Source: Flavobacteriaceae bacterium (GTDB taxonomy: Bacteria; Bacteroidota; Bacteroidia; Flavobacteriales; Flavobacteriaceae). From it: a stretch of DNA of 21,269 nt. Position numbers and translations under genes: made by a program. Below, in pieces: positions 15,903 to 21,269 of the stretch (positions are counted from its first letter, which is position 1; every line of letters starts with the position of its first letter). Under the pieces are notes generated by a model. That model searched no databases and was not told the DNA's origin. It saw nothing but the letters and a program-made list of their open reading frames with translations. The stretch is taken from NCBI GenBank assembly GCA_947458575.1, contig CANHBE010000014.1, forward strand, positions 1 to 21,269, written 5' to 3'.

Positions 15903-15988
15903 CTCACAACCTCCCAAACGAAGTGATGAATAGTAAGCAAACAATTTACCGAAAAACTAGCTATGAGATGTAGCATTGTTGGCATCAG
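15903..15988 (-). repeat. attC-like imperfect palindrome D
   Basis: The interior reads CCCAAACGAAGTGATGAATA then GTAAGCAAACAATTTACCGA and AAACTAGC, close to sites B and C. The left end CTCACAACCT and right end ATTGTTGGCAT are loosely inverted around AAC/GTT. It reaches the stop codon of the lipoprotein gene at 15985. About 140 bases between this site and the next gene (15763-15902) hold no recognised feature. Confidence 0.5.
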
Positions 15989-16638
15989 TTAGTTTCTCTC
16001 TCTTTTTTTGTTTCACCTTTCTTATCCTCATTATTCTCTTCTTCCTTTGTTGTCGTTTTCTCCTTTATTTTCTCCTTTTCTAGGTCGGTCTCAGCTTTGA
16101 CTCTTTCAGCTTCTGCTTTTGCCGTCTTAGCTTTTTCAGCTTCTAGTTTCGATTCTTCTTCAATCATTTTGATAGACTGAGTAATTACTTCTTTATACAA
16201 TTCAATATACTTATCCTTGTCAACTGCACCATTGAAATAACCTTCAGAAAGGCGATATAACGCTTCTCTGGTAATCATTAAACTAGTTGTTCTATTTGTT
16301 AGCTTAGATAATTCAGCTTGCGTTTTTACAAGTAGTTCAGCGTCAACTTTTCCTTCGATTTTAACTTTTGGGTCAATTTCAATGTTCCTTGTTATTCCTG
16401 CGTCTGGCGATTGTTCAGCTAGTACCTTAATATTCCCGTTTTCATCAACATGCATTAATGTTTGTCTTTGTGTCGGGTCATGATGTGCCCACATCAAGGT
16501 AGTTTTTCTGTCAGTAAACTGCTTTACTCGAATGATTCCTGAGCGTTTATTCGAGTTTCTAACATTCATTGCAGGGCTACAACTTTGAAAAAAATAAACA
16601 CTTGTAATTAGCGCGATAATGTAAATTGATGTTCTCAT
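15985..16638 (-). CDS. Lipoprotein with charged coiled-coil tail
   Basis: The protein has 217 residues. The N-terminus (MRTSIYIIALITSVYFFQSC) is a lipoprotein signal with lipidation expected at Cys20. A middle region of mixed composition (residues 21-150) contains DRKTTLMWAHHDPTQRQ and has no known domain. From about 150 to the end it is a long helix rich in K, E and A, with repeated AEKAKTAKAEAERVKAE-type heptads ending in a KKEEE-like tail, so a coiled coil is likely. It should be anchored in the inner or outer membrane. Attachment of an attC-like site at its stop codon marks it as another cassette gene. Its function is unknown. Confidence 0.75.
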   Translation of the reverse strand: MRTSIYIIALITSVYFFQSCSPAMNVRNSNKRSGIIRVKQFTDRKTTLMWAHHDPTQRQTLMHVDENGNIKVLAEQSPDAGITRNIEIDPKVKIEGKVDAELLVKTQAELSKLTNRTTSLMITREALYRLSEGYFNGAVDKDKYIELYKEVITQSIKMIEEESKLEAEKAKTAKAEAERVKAETDLEKEKIKEKTTTKEEENNEDKKGETKKERETN

Positions 16639-16897
16639 TTGATTAATTTGTTTTTAAATGTTCTTTACCTTATGCACTCGTTTGGATAATTGCTGCCAAA
16701 TACGCAACAGCGCCCCCAATATTATTTTTTCTTCTTTTTTACTTTAACCGCTGCGCGAGTGGTGACTAAGAAGTACCAACCTGTGATTGCGCTTTGTTAA
16801 GCACGTCTTGCCTTGCCATAATGATTTGGTATTAAATATTAATATTCCTCTAAAATCTACGCGCAATCAGAATGTAGTGGTCGCTGCACTGTTGCCC

Positions 16898-17311
16898 TTA
16901 CACTTCCCGCTCCACCAACGCCACACAATCCGCCACAGTCACGCAATCTATAATTTCTTTGATGCTAATTTTTTTCTCCGGCTGGTAGGCTTGTAGTAAG
17001 GCGTTGAGCTTTAAGAAGAGCAGTTTATACTGGGCCTCTTTAAATAACAAATGGGTCTTCAAATGCAGTTGGTCTGATAGCTGACAGGCATTGGTTTCGA
17101 AATCACCGGCGAGATGCAATAAAATGGTTTTGACTCTATTTCTTGGGCTTTCCTTTTCATTGTTGGGTTGTATGGCGAGTTGCACAAACTGGGACAGTTG
17201 TAGGCCGTCAATGGTGAAAAAATCATATTTTTCCTCAACCAGCTGCAGTTGCTTGATGATCTTGCAAACATCAGTAGATTGGATGGTAAAAACATTCGAC
17301 ACTTTATTCAT
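16898..17311 (-). CDS. Small hypothetical protein
   Basis: The protein has 137 residues, is predicted mostly helical, and has no signal or membrane segment. The sequence (for example IIKQLQLVEEKYDFFTIDGL and LKLNALLQAYQPEKKISIKE) matches nothing I know. It lies 58 bases after the membrane gene at 17370 on the same strand and may share its transcript. Unlike the cassette genes it has no attC-like site at its 3' end. The 259 bases between it and the lipoprotein gene (16639-16897) show no recognised feature. Confidence 0.6.
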   Translation of the reverse strand: MNKVSNVFTIQSTDVCKIIKQLQLVEEKYDFFTIDGLQLSQFVQLAIQPNNEKESPRNRVKTILLHLAGDFETNACQLSDQLHLKTHLLFKEAQYKLLFLKLNALLQAYQPEKKISIKEIIDCVTVADCVALVEREV

Positions 17312-17369
17312 GCTACTACTATTATTTTTAGTCTATCAGAGGGGTTTCGCTTGCTTCCAAATAACTATT

Positions 17370-17786
17370 TTAGGACTTGATCGTATTTTTCAATTTTTGA
17401 CCCACGATAAATGGTTGCTTGTCCGCATCCATTTCGCAGCCGCTGTCAACCGACATTTCTCTTTGTGCCACCATACTCGTCAATTGTTCCAGCATATCGC
17501 TCACCGCATAACCTGCCGCAACAATGGCAATCGCCTGTTCTGTAGTAAAAGATAGGGTCATCAAATTGTTTACCGGCGTAAGCATCACACCCACAAAAAA
17601 ACCAACAAAGAGACCCCATAGTTTCTGTCCGGGAGTGGATAGGTCGTCGGCTTCCACCATGGGATTTCTTGCTAATTTCAGTTCGAACAAACTTATTCCA
17701 ACACGCAATGCCTGTCCTGCCGCACCCAAAATACCACTGGTGAGCAGCGCAATAATAGTCTCAGAATTATTACAGAAATAGTTCAT
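17370..17786 (-). CDS. Small membrane protein
   Basis: The protein has 138 residues. Hydrophobic segments at about 11-33 (IALLTSGILGAAGQALRVGI), 56-72 (LWGLFVGFFVGVMLTPV) and 84-98 (QAIAIVAAGYAVSDM) suggest two or three membrane passes, followed by a polar tail. Size and layout resemble holin-like or other small membrane proteins, but no family is recognised and no lysis genes are near. It is transcribed away from the two-component operon; the 205-base divergent gap contains a strong inverted repeat. It may form an operon with the gene at 16898. Confidence 0.6.
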   Translation of the reverse strand: MNYFCNNSETIIALLTSGILGAAGQALRVGISLFELKLARNPMVEADDLSTPGQKLWGLFVGFFVGVMLTPVNNLMTLSFTTEQAIAIVAAGYAVSDMLEQLTSMVAQREMSVDSGCEMDADKQPFIVGQKLKNTIKS

Positions 17787-17867
17787 CTTTTTAGAATTGA
17801 AACTTTTGTTAAAATTAGAAAGTTCAGTTGGTACAAAACTTACGGAAACCCCTACAATTCATAAGTT

Positions 17868-17919
17868 TTTCCCCTAGGGTTTCCCCTATAGATTGACTTA
17901 GAGGAAACCCTAGGGGAAA
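17868..17919. promoter_or_regulatory. 20-bp inverted repeat between divergent genes
   Basis: Arms 17868-17887 and 17900-17919 (TTTCCCCTAGGGTTTCCCCT and its near complement, one mismatch) surround a 12-base loop. A further GGAAACCCCTA occurs at 17844. The element lies between the start sites of the genes at 17786 (-) and 17992 (+), so it is unlikely to be an ordinary terminator. It may be an operator, or a hairpin element inserted in the promoter region. Confidence 0.75.
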
Positions 17920-17991
17920 CCCCAACTGCTGTTCCAACTTTTTTTTTCATCTTTAACCCATCTGTAACTTATTAACTCTAAATCATTATTT

Positions 17992-18561
17992 ATGAAAAGA
18001 ATTATTGGACTATTAGTTGTTATCTTAGCACTTCATGCCTGCAAAAAGAAAATGGATGATACCGCACCCAGACCTTTCGTGGCTAATCCGGGTTGTATTA
18101 CCCTGGAAGATTACGATCGTTTGACTACCAAAGAAGAAAAAGTGGCGTGGTTGCGCAACAGTGGCAAATTGGTTTGTGATGCTATTTTGTATGCGAGAGA
18201 GGAGGAGCATCGCGTTCCCACTGAAGAGATAACAATAATTCCTGGGACCATTCCTTTGGAGATGAATTGGACTGAATTTAAGAAGTTTGTAGGTGCAACC
18301 GTTTATGAAAAGTATGTTGGCTTTGAAGTAGATTCAATCGGTAACGTAACCAATCTCCGCCTAGTTCCGGCCTATAGTGAAACAGAAGATACTTATTCTG
18401 TGCCAATGTATAGAAGTATCGGACTTAAGTATAAATTGCAGGACGTATCGGAATTAGAATTTCTTCGTGTGATGGTTAAAGATGTTCCTAGTATTGTAGT
18501 TCGGTATAAAGAGGAAGGAAAAGAGGATGTGTATTATAACTTAAGTAGCGACCCAATTTAA
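17992..18561 (+). CDS. Lipoprotein, first gene of two-component operon
   Basis: The protein has 189 residues. MKRIIGLLVVILALHACKKK is a lipoprotein signal with lipidation at Cys17. The body contains ITLEDYDRLTTKEEKVAWLRN and a C-terminal region of alternating beta pattern (VGFEVDSIGNVTNLRLVPAY). No known domain is recognised. It lies 15 bases before the multi-pass membrane gene and is the first of four co-directional genes ending with a response regulator. It may be a periplasmic input or accessory protein for the sensor, but this is inferred from position only. No TAnnTTTG box could be placed with confidence in the upstream gap. Confidence 0.8.
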   Translation: MKRIIGLLVVILALHACKKKMDDTAPRPFVANPGCITLEDYDRLTTKEEKVAWLRNSGKLVCDAILYAREEEHRVPTEEITIIPGTIPLEMNWTEFKKFVGATVYEKYVGFEVDSIGNVTNLRLVPAYSETEDTYSVPMYRSIGLKYKLQDVSELEFLRVMVKDVPSIVVRYKEEGKEDVYYNLSSDPI

Positions 18562-18576
18562 CACAGTTTATTTGTT

Positions 18577-19227
18577 ATGATAGAAAGGCTTATAGAGTCG
18601 CTTAGTTTTGTTCGTTTTTTAGTGTTTGCGACTTTTTTTCATGCATTACTTGGACTAGCGTGGAAGAATAAAATGCATCGATATATATTGATCATCCTAA
18701 CTGTTTTTAGCACCACTGAGTTGATTAGTATTTGTCAATCTGTGTTTATTTTAGAGTTTAAGTTAGGCGTTATTGTCGCTACCATTATACATTCAATTAT
18801 GTGGCTACTTATTCTAAGAGAAGTAGTTAGTTTTCCAAAAGTAGTAAGTGGATTGACGATTGCCTTTGCGACCTTTAGCATCTGTGATGTTTTATTTATT
18901 GAAGGTTGGAAAATCTTCAATATCTATAGTTTTATTTTGGGTGCATTGCTATATTTAGTGCTATTTTTAATCGAGAGTTTTTATCAATTAAAAAAAGAAA
19001 ATTTCTACTTTTTCTTTAACAATCACTATCTATTGTTAACGTCTCCAGTATTATTTTTTATTGGTTTATCATTTATGTTTGGATTTCGCAGTAAGGCTAT
19101 AAATAACACGATTTTTTTTGATAGATTCGAATTGTACGACACTATTATTTTCAGCGTAAACATTGTTTATTACTCATTAGTTAACCTTTACATATATAGA
19201 GAAAAAAGGAAGTTATATGAATTTTGA
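18577..19227 (+). CDS. Multi-pass membrane protein before histidine kinase
   Basis: The protein has 216 residues with about six or seven hydrophobic segments spread over the whole length (for example FLVFATFFHALLGLAW, LGVIVATIIHSIMWLLIL, FILGALLYLVLFLI) and short loops. No catalytic motif is seen. Its last 11 bases overlap the start of the histidine kinase gene, implying translational coupling. The kinase itself has only one membrane segment and almost no external domain, so this protein may serve as its sensing module. Members of this kind are poorly described. Confidence 0.8.
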   Translation: MIERLIESLSFVRFLVFATFFHALLGLAWKNKMHRYILIILTVFSTTELISICQSVFILEFKLGVIVATIIHSIMWLLILREVVSFPKVVSGLTIAFATFSICDVLFIEGWKIFNIYSFILGALLYLVLFLIESFYQLKKENFYFFFNNHYLLLTSPVLFFIGLSFMFGFRSKAINNTIFFDRFELYDTIIFSVNIVYYSLVNLYIYREKRKLYEF

Positions 19228-19990
19228 AATTGCTTTTGGCATCCTAGTGGTCTTTATCTTGGTGAGTTTAGTAATCCTGTTCTGCGGGTTATTAATTAAG
19301 CTCTACATTCATAAAGTGAAGAAATATACCCGTTTGATATATCAAAAGGATATCGATTTTCAGAAAACCTTGAACACAACCATTATAGAAACCCAAGAGC
19401 AAGTGCTCAAGAATATTTCGCAGGACTTGCACGATGATGCGGGTCAGCAATTGACCTTCATTAATTTTCAAGTGGAACACTTAAAGTTAGACAATCCTCA
19501 AATGGGAGAATCCCTAGAATCCATTTCGCAATCTTTATCCAATTTGTCAAGTTCCATTCGCGATATCAGCCATGCGCTGAACAATCAACTATTCCTGCGC
19601 CATGATTTGCTGCAAGCGATTGCTTCCGAGCTCAATCGGATTGGAAAAGTAAAAACACTGCAAGTCGATTATACTTGCAGCGAGATCACAAAGAAGGTGT
19701 TTACGATACAAGAGCAGATTGTGATTTATCGGCTTTTTCAAGAAATGATGAACAATATACTGAAACATGCACAAGCCTCGCATATCGAAGTATTTATAAA
19801 CATCGACCCATTGTTTTCGATGGTTGTGAAGGACAACGGAATTGGATTTGACCTTACCGCACCGCTCAAAAACTCTTTGGGACTCGGCAACATGAACGAG
19901 CGCGCCAATTTGATTGGTTACGAATTTGAAGTTCATTCGATGGTTAATCAGGGAACAACAGTAACTTTAGCAGAAAAAATCAATAACTAA
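19217..19990 (+). CDS. HisKA_3-type sensor histidine kinase
   Basis: The protein has 257 residues. There is one membrane segment at about 5-28 and a short juxtamembrane helix. The dimerisation box ISQDLHDDAGQQLT (phospho-accepting His72) is typical of the HisKA_3 class that partners NarL/LuxR regulators. The ATPase domain has the N box FQEMMNNILKHA (Glu176, Asn180), the G1 box DNGIG (206-210) and LGLGNMNERANLIG as the second glycine segment, ending with GTTVTLA. There is no periplasmic sensing domain. It should autophosphorylate and pass the phosphate to the regulator encoded three bases downstream. Confidence 0.95.
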   Translation: MNFEIAFGILVVFILVSLVILFCGLLIKLYIHKVKKYTRLIYQKDIDFQKTLNTTIIETQEQVLKNISQDLHDDAGQQLTFINFQVEHLKLDNPQMGESLESISQSLSNLSSSIRDISHALNNQLFLRHDLLQAIASELNRIGKVKTLQVDYTCSEITKKVFTIQEQIVIYRLFQEMMNNILKHAQASHIEVFINIDPLFSMVVKDNGIGFDLTAPLKNSLGLGNMNERANLIGYEFEVHSMVNQGTTVTLAEKINN

Positions 19991-19993
19991 AAG

Positions 19994-20644
19994 ATGGTAA
20001 AAACTACAATTGCAATCATTGACGATCACAAGATCGTTCGACAAGGACTGAAGGAATTGTTGGAGCGTTTGGGAAACTATGTGGTGACCCACGAATTTGA
20101 TGATGGAATTCAATTTCTCGCCGCATTGCCTTTAGAAGAGCCACCACAACTGTATATTTTGGATTATTCCATGCCCGGAATGGATGGGCTGGAGGTACTG
20201 GCAAAATTGGAGAAACTGCCGGAGGAGTATCGGGTGCTCTTTCTTACCCAGCACTTCGACGAGAAGATTATTGACAATGCCTATCGCTTTGGTGCTCGAG
20301 CTTTCCTACACAAGAATTGTAGCGCGCAGGAGTTAAAGTTTGCCATCGATAGCATTGTCTCTCAAGGTTACAGCAATATTTCTGAAATATTGCAAAGAAT
20401 CAAGAACATACCCGAAACATTACAGAATGAGAACATAATTTTATCAGACCGTGAACTCGAACTCTTGACGCTGGTTTGCGATGAAAAAGAGTACACCTAC
20501 GAACAGATTAGCGATATGATGGGCGTATCCCTCAAAACCATCGAAACCTATCGGGTGAGATTGTTTGAGCGATTTGGCATCAAGACCAAATCCGGTTTGG
20601 TTTTGTTTTCATACAAGTATCGCTTGACAAAACCATTTAAGTGA
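19994..20644 (+). CDS. NarL/LuxR-family response regulator
   Basis: The protein has 216 residues. The receiver domain has the acidic pair Asp10-Asp11 (IIDDH), the phospho-acceptor Asp57 in YILDYSMPGMDG, Thr85 and Lys107. After a linker, the C-terminal helix-turn-helix (about 149-210) begins LSDRELELLTLV and contains the recognition helix SLKTIETYRVRLFERFGIK, typical of the LuxR/NarL class. It should dimerise and bind DNA after phosphorylation by the kinase just upstream. It may control its own operon or the divergent gene at 17786, perhaps through the inverted repeat at 17868. A terminator follows 36 bases after the stop. Confidence 0.96.
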   Translation: MVKTTIAIIDDHKIVRQGLKELLERLGNYVVTHEFDDGIQFLAALPLEEPPQLYILDYSMPGMDGLEVLAKLEKLPEEYRVLFLTQHFDEKIIDNAYRFGARAFLHKNCSAQELKFAIDSIVSQGYSNISEILQRIKNIPETLQNENIILSDRELELLTLVCDEKEYTYEQISDMMGVSLKTIETYRVRLFERFGIKTKSGLVLFSYKYRLTKPFK

Positions 20645-20680
20645 TAGTTTAAGATATCATTTTGTAAGAAGGAAACACTT

Positions 20681-20709
20681 GATGCAGCCTTGCATCTTTT
20701 TTTTTTTTT
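20681..20709 (+). terminator. Rho-independent terminator of the two-component operon
   Basis: A perfect 6-bp stem GATGCA/TGCATC with a GCCT loop is followed by thirteen consecutive T bases. It lies on the coding strand 36 bases after the response regulator stop. Confidence 0.9.
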
Positions 20710-20953
20710 GACCCCAGGTGATTTAAACAGACCATTTGCAAATCTCAGCCTTTTTGTGGAATACCCGACTTTGCGCCACCGGTTTTTAGCACGGATTGCA
20801 CCCGAGGCGATAGCCGAACAGACGAAGTAAATCCGTGTCATCGGGTTCTAAATACTGAATAAAGAAATTCCAAATTCCACCCGAAGCAACGCGGATAGCC
20901 GGAAACGTTGACTTGCAGTTCCTGATTTATAAAATAAAACACAAATCTTTACC
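20710..20953. repeat. Non-coding region with palindromic remnant
   Basis: CACGGATT at 20790-20797 is inverted at 20830-20837 (AATCCGTG) around a segment reading CCCGAGGCGATAGCCGAACA. A related GCGGATAGCCGGAAAC lies near 20891. This looks like another member of the intergenic palindromes typical of the phylum. Frames crossing it show no protein family. Confidence 0.5.
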
Positions 20954-21220
20954 AACTCGTCTCTCCGGCCTTTTTTCATTTTCCGTCAAACCCTTAAAAG
21001 GATTTTGAACCGGCCGCAGTAAGTGACCATCATAGTCGAATACGTCCATTTTCATTTGTTCTGAAAACGACTCATTAATCTTATCGAACTCGTCTGACCG
21101 CCCTTTTTCGTTTTCCGCAAAAACTCTTGGAATGAATTTTAGCGCTGGGTGAAGGGAGCGACCATCATAGACGACGAGGAACGAGGAGCGGCTCGGGTCG
21201 CGATAGGAAAATTCATTCTT
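20954..21220. repeat. Degenerate ~133-bp direct repeat, two units
   Basis: Two units begin with AACTCGTCT at 20954 and 21087. Both contain a C/G-rich start, TTTTTC(A/G)TTTTCCG, and later GACCATCATAG (21025 and 21160). The minus strand stays open for 105 codons across both units. It encodes a repeated pattern (VxDYDGxxLxP, then ENEK) and includes a decayed copy. The second unit continues into the terminal repeat. It could be a fragment of a repetitive coding element, but I would not call a gene. Confidence 0.6.
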
Positions 21221-21269
21221 AGAGTTTTCGGGAAAGGAAAACAAGGCTTGATTTTTTGTTTCTTTTGTA
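21164..21269. repeat. Terminal direct repeat, right copy
   Basis: This is identical to bases 1-106 over its full length. Reading on from here into position 107 gives a continuous A/T-rich hairpin, so a circular join is structurally possible. Confidence 0.95.

Noticed and set aside
17370..17786. Phage holin and hence a prophage
   Set aside because: Only size and hydrophobicity agree; no lysin, structural or integrase gene lies near.
20548..20841. Minus-strand protein of 97 residues
   Set aside because: It overlaps the response regulator end, the terminator and a palindrome, and shows no family pattern.
1..21269. Complete plasmid
   Set aside because: The end overlap allows a circle, but no replication, partition or mobilisation gene is visible and the ends are repetitive.

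Overview
The window looks like accessory chromosomal DNA of a member of the Bacteroidota. The signs are a secreted protein with a type IX (Por) sorting tail, several short lipoproteins with SC or AC lipoboxes, almost no Shine-Dalgarno sites, and a TTG-N20-TAnnTTTG promoter in front of hsdM. It is very rich in repeats, with at least five distinct families. Both ends carry the same 106 bp, so the sequence is either a closed circle or, more likely, a contig bounded by a genomic repeat.

Layout. 1-772: non-coding, with six exact-period 55-bp tandem units. 773-2149 (-): secreted RCC1-repeat protein. 2297-5352: an island of three single-gene, AT-rich cassettes (MORN-like lipoprotein, zinc-ribbon membrane protein, conserved hypothetical), all on the minus strand. 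Each is followed at its 3' end by a related attC-like imperfect palindrome, and the island is flanked by two direct copies of a MITE-like hairpin element. 5372-14471 (-): a type I restriction-modification operon in the order hsdM, orf777, hsdS, [repeat array - GIY-YIG gene - repeat array], hsdR. 14726-16638 (-): a second cassette-like group, holding a PD-(D/E)XK-like protein with a membrane partner, and a lipoprotein. 16898-17786 (-): two unrecognised small genes, one of them membrane. 17992-20644 (+): a four-gene operon of lipoprotein, multi-pass membrane protein, HisKA_3 histidine kinase and NarL-type regulator, ending in a strong terminator. 20710-21269: degenerate repeats running into the terminal repeat.

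How the parts work together. HsdM, HsdS and HsdR should form a modification-restriction complex whose target is set by the two TRDs of HsdS. Orf777 sits between hsdM and hsdS with near-zero spacing on both sides. It carries an Mrr-like N-terminal motif and what reads as a PIN-type nuclease fold at its C-terminus, making it the best candidate here for an undescribed defence component linked to a type I system. A palindromic repeat family (core CATTGCGAG...GAAGCAATCT) has invaded the same operon in three ways: as two 42-bp-period arrays framing a GIY-YIG nuclease gene whose stop codon lies inside the repeat; as a unit abutting the hsdR start; and as a 135-bp in-frame insertion that adds 45 residues to HsdM. 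The arrays, the nuclease and the in-frame insert together suggest a REP/RAYT-like or RPE-like element family with a GIY-YIG protein as possible partner. All functional statements come from reading motifs; no database search was run.
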